Positions 31,123 to 40,539 of a stretch of 64,000 nucleotides of DNA are shown piece after piece. Position 1 is the stretch's first letter. Each line of letters opens with the position of its first letter. The translations under genes were made by a program, and so were the position numbers. Location of the stretch: NCBI GenBank assembly GCA_944350425.1, contig CALVOX010000006.1, forward strand, positions 1 through 64,000, read 5' to 3'. Origin of the DNA: an uncultured Bacilli bacterium. GTDB lineage: Bacteria > Bacillota_I > Bacilli_A > RFN20 > CAG-826. A model generated the notes under the pieces. It made no database searches. It was not told the DNA's origin and saw only the letters and a list, made by a program, of their open reading frames with translations.

Positions 31123-31316
31123 TTAATCTAGCCTCCAAATATTTATATTAATTATAAAAATTATTTAAGGACATAAAATGGAACAATTTAAAAAATATAA
31201 ATTTACTATTAAGTCTTATCTTTTAATTAACCGATACTATAAATTACTTTGCGTATAGCCGGTATTTATGATAAAAACAACTTTGCGCTTTGGACAAAAA
31301 GTTATATGATATATTT

Positions 31317-32702
31317 ATGGAATTACAAAGAGAAATTTATCAAAAACTAAAAGATTGGAAGAATTCATCCAACGGGAAAACAGCATTGCTTATCGAAGGA
31401 GCCAGACGTGTTGGAAAAACAACAATTGTTAAAAAATTCGCTGAAGAAAACTATAAATCATATATCTTGCTGGATTTCAATGTTGTTAGTAATAAACTAA
31501 AAAATAGTTTTCAAAATAATCTTGGAAATTTAGATCTTTTATATCAAGATATAAGTTTAGAGAAAAATACTGAATTATTTCCAAGACATACTTTAATTAT
31601 TTTTGACGAAATCCAAGCATTTCCTAGAGCTAGAGAAGCAATTAAATATCTAGTTCAAGATGGAAGATACGATTTGATTGAAACTGGCTCTTTAATTTCA
31701 ATAAAAGAAAATGTCTCTACAATCACAATTCCAAGTGAAGAAGAAAAAATAAAAATGTATCCTCTTAATTTTGAAGAATTTATGCTCGCAAAAAACGAAA
31801 AAATACTTCTTTCACATATTAAAGATTGTTTTGAAAAGAAAATAAAGTTAGATAGATTTTACCATAATAAAGCCATGCGTATTTTTTATGAATATCTCTT
31901 AGTTGGCGGGATGCCACAAAGCGTAACAGAATATTTAGAAAATAATCTAAGTTTTTACAAAAGCGATAAAGCAAAACGAGATATTTTATCTCTTTACGAA
32001 GATGACATCAAAAAATCTAGACAGAAATATAGTTCTAAAGTTGAGGCTATCTTTTCGCATATTCCTAGTAATCTTTCAACTCACGAAAAGAAACTAAAAC
32101 TTAATACTTTTGACCAAAATGGTAAATTTTCTAACTATGATGAATCATTATATTGGCTAGGAGACTCTATGATTTGTAATCTATGCTATAAAACAAACGA
32201 CCCTAACGTTGGACTTTCGCTAACTTTAAATGATAAAGAAGTTAAATGCTATTTGGGTGATACTGGTTTGCTATTCAGCCAGGCTTTTAATGAAAACCAA
32301 ATAAAAACTGATAATTTATATAATGCAATTATTAGTGGTAAATTATCAATTAATAAAGGGATGTTACTTGAAAATTATGTTGCTCAAGCTTTAACTTCTA
32401 TGAGTAAAAAATTATTTTTTTATACACACTATAGTAATGAAAAACATAGAAATGATATAGAAATTGACTTTCTAATATCAAACGAAGTGAAAACAAACTT
32501 GAAAATAATACCAATTGAAGTTAAATCTAGCACAAATTACACCACTACCTCTCTAGATAAATTTAAAGAAAAATTTAAAAATAGAGTTTATTATTCTATT
32601 ATAATTCATCCAAAAGAATTTAGTATCGACCACGAAAATAAAACAATTAAGATTCCACCATATATGGTTCCATTTATTGATTCAAATTACTTTGATGAAT
32701 AA
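31317..32702 (+). CDS. AAA_14/DUF4143 family ATPase (461 aa)
   Basis: An AAA+ domain with Walker A EGARRVGKTT and Walker B LIIFDEIQ is followed by the DUF4143 domain. That domain ends in a PD-(D/E)XK-like core (NDIEIDFLI then IIPIEVKSS). Such proteins are abundant in small-genome anaerobes and archaea and have no settled function. I prefer ATG 31317 because the family usually begins with an ELxRxIYxKLxxWK segment; an in-frame TTG at 31290 would add nine residues. Neither has a clear ribosome site. Two copies of ACTTTGCG precede it (about 31249 and 31280). Confidence 0.85.
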   Translation: MELQREIYQKLKDWKNSSNGKTALLIEGARRVGKTTIVKKFAEENYKSYILLDFNVVSNKLKNSFQNNLGNLDLLYQDISLEKNTELFPRHTLIIFDEIQAFPRAREAIKYLVQDGRYDLIETGSLISIKENVSTITIPSEEEKIKMYPLNFEEFMLAKNEKILLSHIKDCFEKKIKLDRFYHNKAMRIFYEYLLVGGMPQSVTEYLENNLSFYKSDKAKRDILSLYEDDIKKSRQKYSSKVEAIFSHIPSNLSTHEKKLKLNTFDQNGKFSNYDESLYWLGDSMICNLCYKTNDPNVGLSLTLNDKEVKCYLGDTGLLFSQAFNENQIKTDNLYNAIISGKLSINKGMLLENYVAQALTSMSKKLFFYTHYSNEKHRNDIEIDFLISNEVKTNLKIIPIEVKSSTNYTTTSLDKFKEKFKNRVYYSIIIHPKEFSIDHENKTIKIPPYMVPFIDSNYFDE

Positions 32703-32787
32703 AACTAAACAAAAACTTCAATAAAGATCTTTAAATTGTTTATTAAAGAAACAAAAACTTCTGTTTCAAAAAGTTACTCCCACATAA

Positions 32788-33045
32788 TTAATCATTTTTT
32801 AAACCATTAATAAGTTCAATTTTTGTATCAACTTTTGAAAGAAATGCCTTTCTGATTAATGAAGCTTTGGTTTCATAAATACCATCTTTAAATTTTGCAT
32901 TAACTGTCATCATTGGAGCTCCAAGAACAAATTCATTTCCCTTGTCTTTAAGAATTGCAATATTACCAACACTAGCTCCCATAAATCCTTTTTTAAAAGC
33001 TAAAATTGCTTCTGCATCAGTCATTGAATATGAAAATTTTGCTAT
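32788..33045 (-). CDS. Small unknown protein (85 aa) with an apparent ATA start
   Basis: A perfect AGGAGG (33055-33060) is followed 9 nt later by ATA (33043-33045) where the start should be. The frame continues AKFSYSMTDAEAILAFKKGF and ends at TAA 32788. The open frame extends upstream to a GTG at 33103-33105, but then the ribosome site would be translated as Arg-Arg. It may use a rare ATA start, or be a gene whose ATG has decayed; an internal ATG eight codons on lacks a site. The protein is soluble and mixed alpha/beta in look. I do not recognise it. Confidence 0.45.
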   Translation of the reverse strand: MAKFSYSMTDAEAILAFKKGFMGASVGNIAILKDKGNEFVLGAPMMTVNAKFKDGIYETKASLIRKAFLSKVDTKIELINGLKND

Positions 33046-33255
33046 TTGATTAATCCTCCTAAAAATAAGATACCCCCATTCAAAAATCAAGCACTTTCTG
33101 GGCACATTGTTCTTACTTGTCTACAAAACTTCTCTTTTTAATTTTCGAAGTGACTAGTCATCCAATAATAGTATTGACATTTTAAAGTATGCCTAATTTT
33201 TATGATTAAATATCCAGACTTTTCTTGTCTTTAACAATTCACGTTATTCTTTTAA

Positions 33256-33302
33256 TTAAAAAAATGAAAATGCCTTTAAGAACACTCATTCTTAAAGGCA
33301 TT
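33256..33302 (-). terminator. Terminator after asnS
   Basis: Perfect 14-bp arms, AATGCCTTTAAGAA (33269-33282) and its complement (33289-33302). On the minus strand they are followed by TTTTCATTTTTTT. This is a strong rho-independent terminator for asnS. Confidence 0.88.
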
Positions 33303-33328
33303 GATAATATTATAACTAAAAAGGTAAG

Positions 33329-34708
33329 TTAGTATTTAATTGATCCTGGACAACGAGGATAAGGTTGAACATCACGGATATTAGATAAACCTGTCATATA
33401 CATTAAGAGTCGATCAAATCCTAAACCAAATCCAGAATGGATGCATCCGCCATATTTTCTAAGTTTTAAATACCAATCAAGTATTTCAACATTACCTTGA
33501 ACGATCATTCTTTCTTTTAATTTATCGTAATCTTCTTCTCTTTGTGATCCACCACATATTTCTCCAACACCAGGAACAAGTAAATCACATGCAGCTACTG
33601 TCTTATTATCAGGATTTAATTTCATATAGAAAGATTTAATTTCCTTAGGATAATCAATTAAGAACATTGGTCCTTTAGCAATAACTTCAGTTAAATATCT
33701 TTCGTGTTCACTTTGCAAATCCATACCCCATTCGATATTGTTATATTCAAACTTATGACCTTCTTCTTTTGCTTTTTTAAGAAGTTCAATACCTTCGGTA
33801 TAAGTCATAACTTTAAATTTAGAATTAACAATATGTTTCATTTTATCTAAAACACCTTTTTCGATCATAGTATTGAAAAAGTCCATTTCATCTTTACAGT
33901 TATCAAGAACATAAGAAATGATATATTTAATAAATTCTTCAATTAATACCATATCATCTTCTAAATCTGCAAAAGCAATTTCTGGTTCAATCATCCAAAA
34001 TTCACTTGCATGTCTTGAAGTATTTGAATGTTCTGCTCTAAATGTAGGACCAAAAGTATATGTATCTCTAAAAGCTAAAGCAAAAGGTTCAACATGAAGT
34101 TGTCCAGAAACAGTTAAAGAAGCATTGGCATTAAAAAATTCGGTTGGATTTTTTAAATCTTCAACTACTTTAAAAGATTGTCCTGCACCTTCTGCATCAT
34201 TAGTAGTAATAATAGGTGTATGAACATACATAAATCCTCTTTCTTGGAAAAATTTATGAATAGCATAAGCTAAAGCATTTCTTACTCTAAAAAGAGCATT
34301 AAAAGTATTAGCTCTAGGTCTAAGATAAGCGATATCTCTTAAAAACTCAAAAGAATGTCTTTTCTTTTGTAAAGGATAATCATCTGCTACATCACCTAAA
34401 ATAGTTATTTCATCAACACTTATTTCAAATGGTTGCTTATTAGTTGGAGTAAGTTTAATCTTACCTTTAACACTAATTGCACTAGCATATTTTATATGAG
34501 AGAAATTATTGTAATTAGGATTATCAGATGTATAAACAAGTTGAATATTTTTAAAAGTAGTCCCGTCATTGAATTCAATAAATCCAACAGAACCATTGTC
34601 TCTGTTTCCTCTTACCCAACCTTCTAAAAATACTTCTAAACCATCTTGTAGTTCACCTTTTGCTAAAAGAGTAAATAACTTTTTAGTAATAATCATTTTT
34701 CTTTCCAT
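33329..34708 (-). CDS. asnS: Asparaginyl-tRNA synthetase
   Basis: A class IIb aminoacyl-tRNA synthetase charging tRNA(Asn). The N-terminal OB-fold anticodon-binding domain (VFLEGWVRGNRDNGSVGFIE) is followed by the catalytic domain with motif 2 (FRAEHSNTSRHASEFWMIEPE, without the Asp-type sequence) and motif 3 (GFGLGFDRLLMYMTGL). The end, RDVQPYPRCPG, is typical of AsnRS. The length of 459 aa is normal. ATG 34706 is used here; an ATG four codons later is possible. The leader contains a large inverted repeat. Confidence 0.96.
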   Translation of the reverse strand: MERKMIITKKLFTLLAKGELQDGLEVFLEGWVRGNRDNGSVGFIEFNDGTTFKNIQLVYTSDNPNYNNFSHIKYASAISVKGKIKLTPTNKQPFEISVDEITILGDVADDYPLQKKRHSFEFLRDIAYLRPRANTFNALFRVRNALAYAIHKFFQERGFMYVHTPIITTNDAEGAGQSFKVVEDLKNPTEFFNANASLTVSGQLHVEPFALAFRDTYTFGPTFRAEHSNTSRHASEFWMIEPEIAFADLEDDMVLIEEFIKYIISYVLDNCKDEMDFFNTMIEKGVLDKMKHIVNSKFKVMTYTEGIELLKKAKEEGHKFEYNNIEWGMDLQSEHERYLTEVIAKGPMFLIDYPKEIKSFYMKLNPDNKTVAACDLLVPGVGEICGGSQREEDYDKLKERMIVQGNVEILDWYLKLRKYGGCIHSGFGLGFDRLLMYMTGLSNIRDVQPYPRCPGSIKY

Positions 34709-34736
34709 AATTACAATTAACTCCTAATCAATAAAT

Positions 34737-34819
34737 ATAAAAATTACTATTTTCTTGTTTAAATAGCCTTATAATTCTAATTTCTATTTAGATTTTTTAC
34801 AAGAGAATAGTAATTTTAT
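34737..34819 (-). promoter_or_regulatory. Long inverted repeat in the asnS leader
   Basis: Arms at about 34737-34758 and 34799-34819 pair over some 20 bp with one mismatch and one bulge (minus-strand outer arm ATTACTATTCTCTTGT). TAAATAG and CTATTTA pair inside the loop. The hairpin lies about 30 nt before the asnS start. It could be an attenuator, a leader structure or a decayed element. I see no T-box sequence. Confidence 0.45.
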
Positions 34820-34972
34820 AGAACTAATATTATTAACTTATTTTTTTATTCTAAAACGTTTGAAATTCGAAATTAACAATCTTATCATTCTATTCTAATC
34901 ATGCTTTCAATTCTTTTACTATTAACTTTAAAATTCGTTATCTTAAATTTAAAAACAATATTTGATTGTTAA

Positions 34973-35443
34973 TTAATTTAAGTAATTAAAACCCAAAATA
35001 TATTCGATTGATTTAACAACTGAGTCATTTATAAGAGAAGATTCATAAGCTTCTTCTAAAGATACAAACTTAGATTCATCAATATCATAAACTTCAGGAA
35101 CTTTACTGCTAAAAGTCAATGTTACTTCACCCAAAGTTATATTAGTTTCTACTGCTGGGAATCCATAACCATCAACTAATAAAGAAACTACTGCGACTTC
35201 ATTGTTATTAACAACGTAATTACCATAATAATCTAGTATTCTAACCTTATCAAAAATTGATAAATCTTTATCAAAATTATAATCACCCCAATATTGAGAA
35301 ATATAATCTTCTTTCATCTTTAAAATATCGCCAATAGTAATACCGTTAATAATTTCACTATCTTTATTAAAATCATTTGTTTCGTTTCCACACGAACTAA
35401 GTAGAAGCGCTAAACCAAAAATACCTAATAATCTTAATTTCAT
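34973..35443 (-). CDS. Lipoprotein, unknown (156 aa)
   Basis: The signal peptide MKLRLLGIFGLALLLSSC ends in a lipobox with Cys18. The mature domain is acidic and beta-rich, with no recognised family. ATG 35441-35443 follows GGAGG; an upstream in-frame start would add seven residues without a ribosome site. It is probably surface-anchored. It stands alone between asnS and the tsaD fragment; 35444-35705 shows only a small GCTAC/GTAGC hairpin near 35625-35641. Confidence 0.78.
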   Translation of the reverse strand: MKLRLLGIFGLALLLSSCGNETNDFNKDSEIINGITIGDILKMKEDYISQYWGDYNFDKDLSIFDKVRILDYYGNYVVNNNEVAVVSLLVDGYGFPAVETNITLGEVTLTFSSKVPEVYDIDESKFVSLEEAYESSLINDSVVKSIEYILGFNYLN

Positions 35444-35705
35444 AATTTTCCTCCGCTTATACATTCTATAAAGAATTCTGACATGAAATTTAATAAATTT
35501 CCGAAGTTCCTAATTTAAAACCAACAAGAATAAAATCGATCAATTATTAAACAGATACTTCTTCCTTTATATTTATTATAATAAATCAAATTGTTTTTAA
35601 TAAAAGTTCTTTATAATAGCATCGTGCTACAAAAAGTAGCATCATTAAAAAGTTTGATAAATATCGATTTTTTAATTAATTTCGATTATTTTAAGATATA
35701 TTCAA

Positions 35706-36354
35706 TTAAAATTTATTGTCATCTTCAATTTTCCAAGAAGAGTCAACACCAATACTTAAATCGGTAAATAATTCTTTTTTATATAAATATTCACCAACTT
35801 TGCAAATCATAGCAGCATTATTGGTAGTTGCCCATAAAGGTGGAATAACAACTTTTATATCAGAATCATTAAATTTTTCTTTAATTTTACTTCTTAAATA
35901 GGAGTTTGCACTTACTCCACCAGCTAAAACTATTTCTTTAACTTTATATAAAGTTGTCGCTCTAACTACTCTATCCATTATTTCTTTTATGGCTACATCT
36001 TGGAAAGATTTAGCCATATTTGGAACATTAATCTCATGTCCTAACATCTTTTCTTTATTTACTAAATTAATTTTCTGTAGTTTTAAGTCCAGAATAAGAA
36101 ACATTTAAAGAATTATCTTTTAATGGCTCGGGAAGTTTATAGGTATGTTCTCCTTCTTTTGCAAGTTTATGAATTGCAACTCCTCCTGGATAAGGTAAAC
36201 CTAAAACTCTAGCAACTTTATCATAACTTTCACCAATTGCATCATCAATTGTTTCGCCAATTATTTCAAAAGATAAATGCTCTTTAATATAAACAAACTC
36301 AGTATTTCCACCACTAACTACTACAATTAAAGAAGGAAAAATATAGTCCACCGC
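35706..36354 (-). pseudogene. Decayed 3' fragment of a second tsaD copy
   Basis: The fragment corresponds to residues about 134-344 of the intact tsaD at 37890-38924. It begins near FPSLIVVVSGGNTE (intact: FPCLAVVVSGGNTE). A frameshift follows SYSGLKT: one frame ends LKTTEN-stop and the other resumes with INLVNKEKMLGHE and reads to the native C-terminus (SWKIEDDNKF). Protein identity to the intact copy is high by eye, but substitutions are spread along it, so it is not very recent. The ATPase gene 36367-37743 lies between the two copies. Confidence 0.88.
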
Positions 36355-36366
36355 TAATACTAATAA

Positions 36367-37743
36367 TTAATAAGAAAAATTATCTTCTTTAATATCTTTT
36401 AGTAAAAAGGAAACATAGTAAAAAGGAATCGTTAATATTTTATTAACTTCATCGAAACCAAAATTATTAGAAGAAATTTTTATTGCTATATCAGCCTTAT
36501 TATGGATTCTAAATTCATTTAAAGAATTTAACCTATCTCTTCCTTTCTTTACTTCAATTGGAATAACTCTATTTCCAATATTAATTATAAATTCAAATTC
36601 ACTATTTCTTTTTCCTTTCCAATAAAATAGATTAAGCCCAGCAGCAATTAGTTCATTTGCAACAAAATTTTCATAGTAAATTCCAGATAAAGAATTGTTT
36701 TTATCAAATAAAAAGGATCTTGCATTTAATTCGCTTTGATAAGTAAAAATGCCCATATCTCCTAAATATAATCTCATTAAAGAGCTTTCTTCTTGAATTA
36801 ATGGTGTAGTTACTATTTCTTTTAATTGAAATGATTGATTAACAATTTTTGCTAATACAAGCCAAGCAACAGGGTTAGCCATATCTTTCCATCTTGCACC
36901 TTCTTCAATTAATGAAAACTTAAAGTTTTTGTTTTCTTTATTTAACTGTTTATAGATATTTTTAAAGATAAGTTTGCTTCTTACAATTGATTCAGGTGAA
37001 GCTTGATAAAGTTCCATATCACCAAGATAGTTGTCATAAATTTCTTTAATAATAGGAATAACTTGTTTATAAACACCAACTCTATCGTCTTTATGACTAA
37101 TAAAATAATCGTCAACTTCTGGTAAACCACCAACAAAAAGATAATCATTTACGATATCTAATAATCTAAGATGAATTGTATTGTCTAAAGGCGTTTTCTT
37201 TTTATAGCTTTCTTTAACAAAATTATAAGTATTTTCGTTGTAATTAAGCAAAAATTCATCAAAAGTTAATGGATACATTTTAAGTTGGTTGATTTTACCA
37301 ACAGGAAAAAGAAATTTAGGTGAATTACTATCTAAACCTCGTTTATGACTTTCTCTAAAAATCTTTATTCGCAATAATGATCCTGAAACTATTACTGGAA
37401 TATCTCTTCTTTGTTCACAAAAATGTTTTAACATTTTAACTAATGGTAAACATTCCTGAACCTCATCGAAAAACAATAAATGATTTTTATCAGCCTTAAA
37501 ATCATATCTAATTTCAATATAATCCAAAACGTCTTTTAAATTATTTTTGCTAAATACAAAATCGACAAATTCTTTATCGTCCGAACAATCTATTTTAAGA
37601 TATCTGTTTTTAAAATAAACCTTAGCAAAAAGTTCTTCGACTAAAAAAGACTTTCCAACTTGCCTTGCACCCCATAAAATTAGAGGCTTTCTATATTCTG
37701 AATCTTTCCAGGCTATTAATTCATCTAAATATTTTCTCTTCAT
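36367..37743 (-). CDS. AAA_14/DUF4143 family ATPase (458 aa)
   Basis: Walker A GARQVGKS and Walker B LLFFDEVQ are followed by the DUF4143 part. Its end has a PD-(D/E)XK-like core (NSEFEFIINIGNRVIPIEVKKG). It differs in detail from the copies at 31317 and 50226, so these are separate family members and not fresh duplicates. ATG 37741-37743 has no ribosome site. Upstream are four 33-bp repeats. The gene separates intact tsaD from the tsaD 3' fragment, which suggests that it arrived by insertion with duplication of its target. Confidence 0.85.
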   Translation of the reverse strand: MKRKYLDELIAWKDSEYRKPLILWGARQVGKSFLVEELFAKVYFKNRYLKIDCSDDKEFVDFVFSKNNLKDVLDYIEIRYDFKADKNHLLFFDEVQECLPLVKMLKHFCEQRRDIPVIVSGSLLRIKIFRESHKRGLDSNSPKFLFPVGKINQLKMYPLTFDEFLLNYNENTYNFVKESYKKKTPLDNTIHLRLLDIVNDYLFVGGLPEVDDYFISHKDDRVGVYKQVIPIIKEIYDNYLGDMELYQASPESIVRSKLIFKNIYKQLNKENKNFKFSLIEEGARWKDMANPVAWLVLAKIVNQSFQLKEIVTTPLIQEESSLMRLYLGDMGIFTYQSELNARSFLFDKNNSLSGIYYENFVANELIAAGLNLFYWKGKRNSEFEFIINIGNRVIPIEVKKGRDRLNSLNEFRIHNKADIAIKISSNNFGFDEVNKILTIPFYYVSFLLKDIKEDNFSY

Positions 37744-37758
37744 ATTAAAATTATGGGA

Positions 37759-37890
37759 TTAATAGAACATTATTGTAAGTTATTTTTTAAATTAATAGAA
37801 CATTTTTCCAACTTATTTAGGTAATTAATAGAACATTATTGCAAGTTATTTTTTTAGTTAAAAGAACGTTTTTGTAAATTTTATGTTAAT
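37759..37890. repeat. Four tandem 33-bp direct repeats
   Basis: Units start at 37759, 37792, 37825 and 37858, exactly 33 bp apart. Each begins TTAATAGAACATT or a close variant (last unit TTAAAAGAACGTT), then a middle of the form TTGTAAGTTATTT. The array runs from 16 bp before the ATPase start to the first base of the tsaD stop codon. There are no spacers, so it is not a CRISPR. It may be an operator, an iteron-like site or the junction of an inserted element. Confidence 0.85.
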
Positions 37891-38924
37891 TAAAACTTAT
37901 CGTAATCTTCAATTTTCCAAGATGGATCAACACCTATACTTAAATCAGTAAATAATCCTTTTTTATAAAGATATTCGCCAACTTTACAAATCATAGCAGC
38001 ATTATCTGTTGTTGCCCATAATGGTGGAATAACAACTTTTATAGGTGTATTTTCAAATTCTTTAACAATTTCGCTTCTTAAATATGAATTTGCACTTACT
38101 CCACCTGCTAAAACTATTTCTTTTACATCATACATTTTAGAAGCTCTAATAACTCTATCTATAATTTCTTTTATAGCAACATCTTGGAAAGATTTAGCCA
38201 TATTTGGAACATTAATTTCATGTCCTAACATCTTTTCTTTATTTACTAAATTAATTACTGCAGTTTTTAATCCAGAATAAGATACATTTAACGAATTATC
38301 TTTTAATGGTTCAGGAAGTTTATAAGTATGTTCTCCTTCTTTTGCTAGTTTATCAATTGCTACTCCTCCTGGATAAGGTAAACCTAAAACTCTAGCAACT
38401 TTATCATAACTCTCACCAATTGCATCATCGATTGTTTCACCAATTATTTCAAAAGAAAGATGTTCTTTCATATAAACTAGCTCAGTATTTCCACCACTCA
38501 CTACAACCGCTAAACAAGGGAAAAGTAATGGTTCAATAAATTCATTAGCATATATATGCCCAGCTAAATGATGTACTGGTATTAAAGGTTTTTTATAGAT
38601 TAAAGCTAAGGTTTTAGCAGCTTGTAAGCCTACATGAAGCGCTCCAATTAAACCTGGGCCACGTGTAAAAGCAATAGCGCTAACTTCTTCCATTGTTACA
38701 CCTGATTTCTTTAAAGCTTCATCTAAAACAACAGCAATATTTTCTAAATGTAATCTTGAGGCAATTTCAGGCATTACCCCACCATATTTTTGATGTACGT
38801 CAATTTGAGAAGAAATTACGTTAGCTTTAAGCTCGCCATTAATTGTTATTGCAATAGCTGTTTCATCACAAGAAGATTCTATACCAAGAATTATTAAATC
38901 TTTATTTTGTTCCATATTACTCAT
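37890..38924 (-). CDS. tsaD: tRNA N6-adenosine threonylcarbamoyltransferase
   Basis: The catalytic subunit for t6A37 modification of ANN-decoding tRNAs, working with TsaB and TsaE. ILGIESSCDETA opens the fold. The metal-binding histidines are His119 and His123 in VHHLAGHIYANE, and VVVSGGNTEL and VLAGGVSANSYLR are conserved. The length of 344 aa is standard. Its start overlaps the end of rimI by 8 nt. It is the last gene of tsaE-tsaB-rimI-tsaD. Confidence 0.97.
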   Translation of the reverse strand: MSNMEQNKDLIILGIESSCDETAIAITINGELKANVISSQIDVHQKYGGVMPEIASRLHLENIAVVLDEALKKSGVTMEEVSAIAFTRGPGLIGALHVGLQAAKTLALIYKKPLIPVHHLAGHIYANEFIEPLLFPCLAVVVSGGNTELVYMKEHLSFEIIGETIDDAIGESYDKVARVLGLPYPGGVAIDKLAKEGEHTYKLPEPLKDNSLNVSYSGLKTAVINLVNKEKMLGHEINVPNMAKSFQDVAIKEIIDRVIRASKMYDVKEIVLAGGVSANSYLRSEIVKEFENTPIKVVIPPLWATTDNAAMICKVGEYLYKKGLFTDLSIGVDPSWKIEDYDKF

Positions 38925-39393
38925 TTAAATCCTTTACCATATATATTGCATCTTCTCCATCTTCATAATAAGATGGTTTAATTGTTATCTCTTTAAGTCC
39001 TACCTTATGATACAAAGAGATAGCACTAAGATTAGATTTTCTTACTTCTAAAGTAAGAAAAAGTAATTTAGTATGATCATCTTTATCTTCATATTCTTTT
39101 AGTATTTTAATTGTTTCACTTAATAAATAAGTACCTAAACCTTTATTTCGATATGAATCTAATATAACTATTTTAAAGATTGTAGAAGAATCAAAAGTAA
39201 TCCAATAATCGATATAGCCAACTACTTTATTAAGTGAATTTTTAAGTATTAAAAAGTTTGATACTGGATTTTCGTATATCTCATAATCAATATCTTTCTC
39301 TTTTAAAGTATCAAAGGTAGATGTTTCTTCAACATTTTTAATACCTTCTATATCACTTGAATTAGATTTATTTAATTTAGAAATGCTAAACAT
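38917..39393 (-). CDS. rimI: GNAT acetyltransferase, RimI-like
   Basis: A 158-aa acetyltransferase of the RimI type (ribosomal protein N-alpha acetylation), assigned from its position between tsaB and tsaD, as in many Bacillota. The acetyl-CoA motif A is visible as IVILDSYRNKGLGTYLLSE, and motif B as LEVRKSNLSAISLYHKVGL. The N-terminal 25 residues are slightly longer than in typical RimI. The substrate is inferred. Confidence 0.86.
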   Translation of the reverse strand: MFSISKLNKSNSSDIEGIKNVEETSTFDTLKEKDIDYEIYENPVSNFLILKNSLNKVVGYIDYWITFDSSTIFKIVILDSYRNKGLGTYLLSETIKILKEYEDKDDHTKLLFLTLEVRKSNLSAISLYHKVGLKEITIKPSYYEDGEDAIYMVKDLNE

Positions 39394-39403
39394 AAATTAA
39401 TAA

Positions 39404-40024
39404 TTAATCTTTTAAATATATTGCTTTTAAAGTAAGAATATTACTAACTTTATTCTTTTCGTCTTTTAAATAAAGCATATTATTAAGTAAATCTAAAGAT
39501 GATAGATTTAGATAATTAATTTTATCTAAATCTAATTTAAGATAAGATATATCTCCACTTACTTTATATATCTTATTATCATTTATTAACTGAATAACTT
39601 CCTCATTAGTTAATACTTTATCTTCTAATAAAGTCACTTTATTAGAAGAATATATTCCAATGTATGATCTAGAACTTCTAGCATTCATTAAACATATTGT
39701 ATTTATATCTTCTTCTTTTGAATCAATTAGTATTTCTAAAGATGATAAAGTATATACAGGAATATTTAAAATATAACCATATATTTTAGCAATAGTTAAA
39801 GCAATTCTAAGTCCAGTATAACTTCCAGGACCTTTAGTTACGATTATTTCATTTACATTTTTTGGATCAACATTATTTCTAGTAAATATATTATTTATTT
39901 CATTAATCATATATTCACTTTGTCTTTGCCATGCTTCGTAAATAATATAATCAATTATTTTATTATCTTTTGCTAAACCTACTACTAATAGTTTATTAGA
40001 TGAATCAAGTAATAATGTAATCAT
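39404..40024 (-). CDS. tsaB: tRNA threonylcarbamoyladenosine biosynthesis protein TsaB
   Basis: A partner of TsaD in t6A synthesis; an ASKHA-fold protein without catalytic metal site. MITLLLDSSNKLLVVGL opens it, and GPGSYTGLRIALTIAK is the signature. The length of 206 aa is normal. It lies between tsaE and rimI on the same strand. Confidence 0.94.
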   Translation of the reverse strand: MITLLLDSSNKLLVVGLAKDNKIIDYIIYEAWQRQSEYMINEINNIFTRNNVDPKNVNEIIVTKGPGSYTGLRIALTIAKIYGYILNIPVYTLSSLEILIDSKEEDINTICLMNARSSRSYIGIYSSNKVTLLEDKVLTNEEVIQLINDNKIYKVSGDISYLKLDLDKINYLNLSSLDLLNNMLYLKDEKNKVSNILTLKAIYLKD

Positions 40025-40047
40025 ATAATATCTTCTTCTTTCTTATT

Positions 40048-40539
40048 TTATTTATCAAACTTGTTACGAAGTTTGATAAATAAATCATTAAACTTCGTAT
40101 CGTTATATGTTTCTAATTTAAATAATCTAACATTAGTATCTTTATTAATTGTAATTGTAATATTTAATGATTCTTCAAAATTTAAGAATTCATTAATATA
40201 GATTGGCCATTCAATTACTGCTAAGCCGTCTCCTTCAATTACTTCTTCTAATCCAATATTTTTATTTTCTTTTGGTACACCTTCAAGTCGATATGCATCA
40301 ATATGATATAGATTTAACCCATTTTTATTAAAATAACACTTTAATATATTAAAGGTTGGCGAATTAATATCTTCTTTAACACCTATAGTTTTCCCTATTT
40401 CTTTAGTTAAGGTAGTTTTTCCAGCACCTAAATCACCACTAAGAGTAATAACTTCCCCTACAAAAGCTTCTTCCCCAATAAGTTTTCCTATCTCGTTTGT
40501 TACTTCTAAACTATCGCTTTTTATTGAAATTTCTAACAT
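40048..40539 (-). CDS. tsaE: tRNA t6A biosynthesis ATPase TsaE
   Basis: A small P-loop ATPase needed for turnover of the TsaBD complex. Walker A is GDLGAGKTT (35-43); NSPTFNILKCY and YHIDAYRLE are family motifs and VIEWP is the Walker B region. The length of 163 aa is standard. It is the first gene of the t6A operon, 109 nt after the DUF402 gene; that gap carries a TACCACGTGATAA motif near 40610. Confidence 0.95.
   Translation of the reverse strand: MLEISIKSDSLEVTNEIGKLIGEEAFVGEVITLSGDLGAGKTTLTKEIGKTIGVKEDINSPTFNILKCYFNKNGLNLYHIDAYRLEGVPKENKNIGLEEVIEGDGLAVIEWPIYINEFLNFEESLNITITINKDTNVRLFKLETYNDTKFNDLFIKLRNKFDK

Noticed and set aside
31117-31290. Shared promoter repeats between the AAA_14 genes
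   Set aside because: The ACTTTGCG pair before 31317, the 33-bp array before 37743 and the region before 50900 have no common sequence that I can see.
37759-37890. CRISPR array
   Set aside because: The 33-bp units are contiguous without spacers, vary in sequence, and no cas genes are near.
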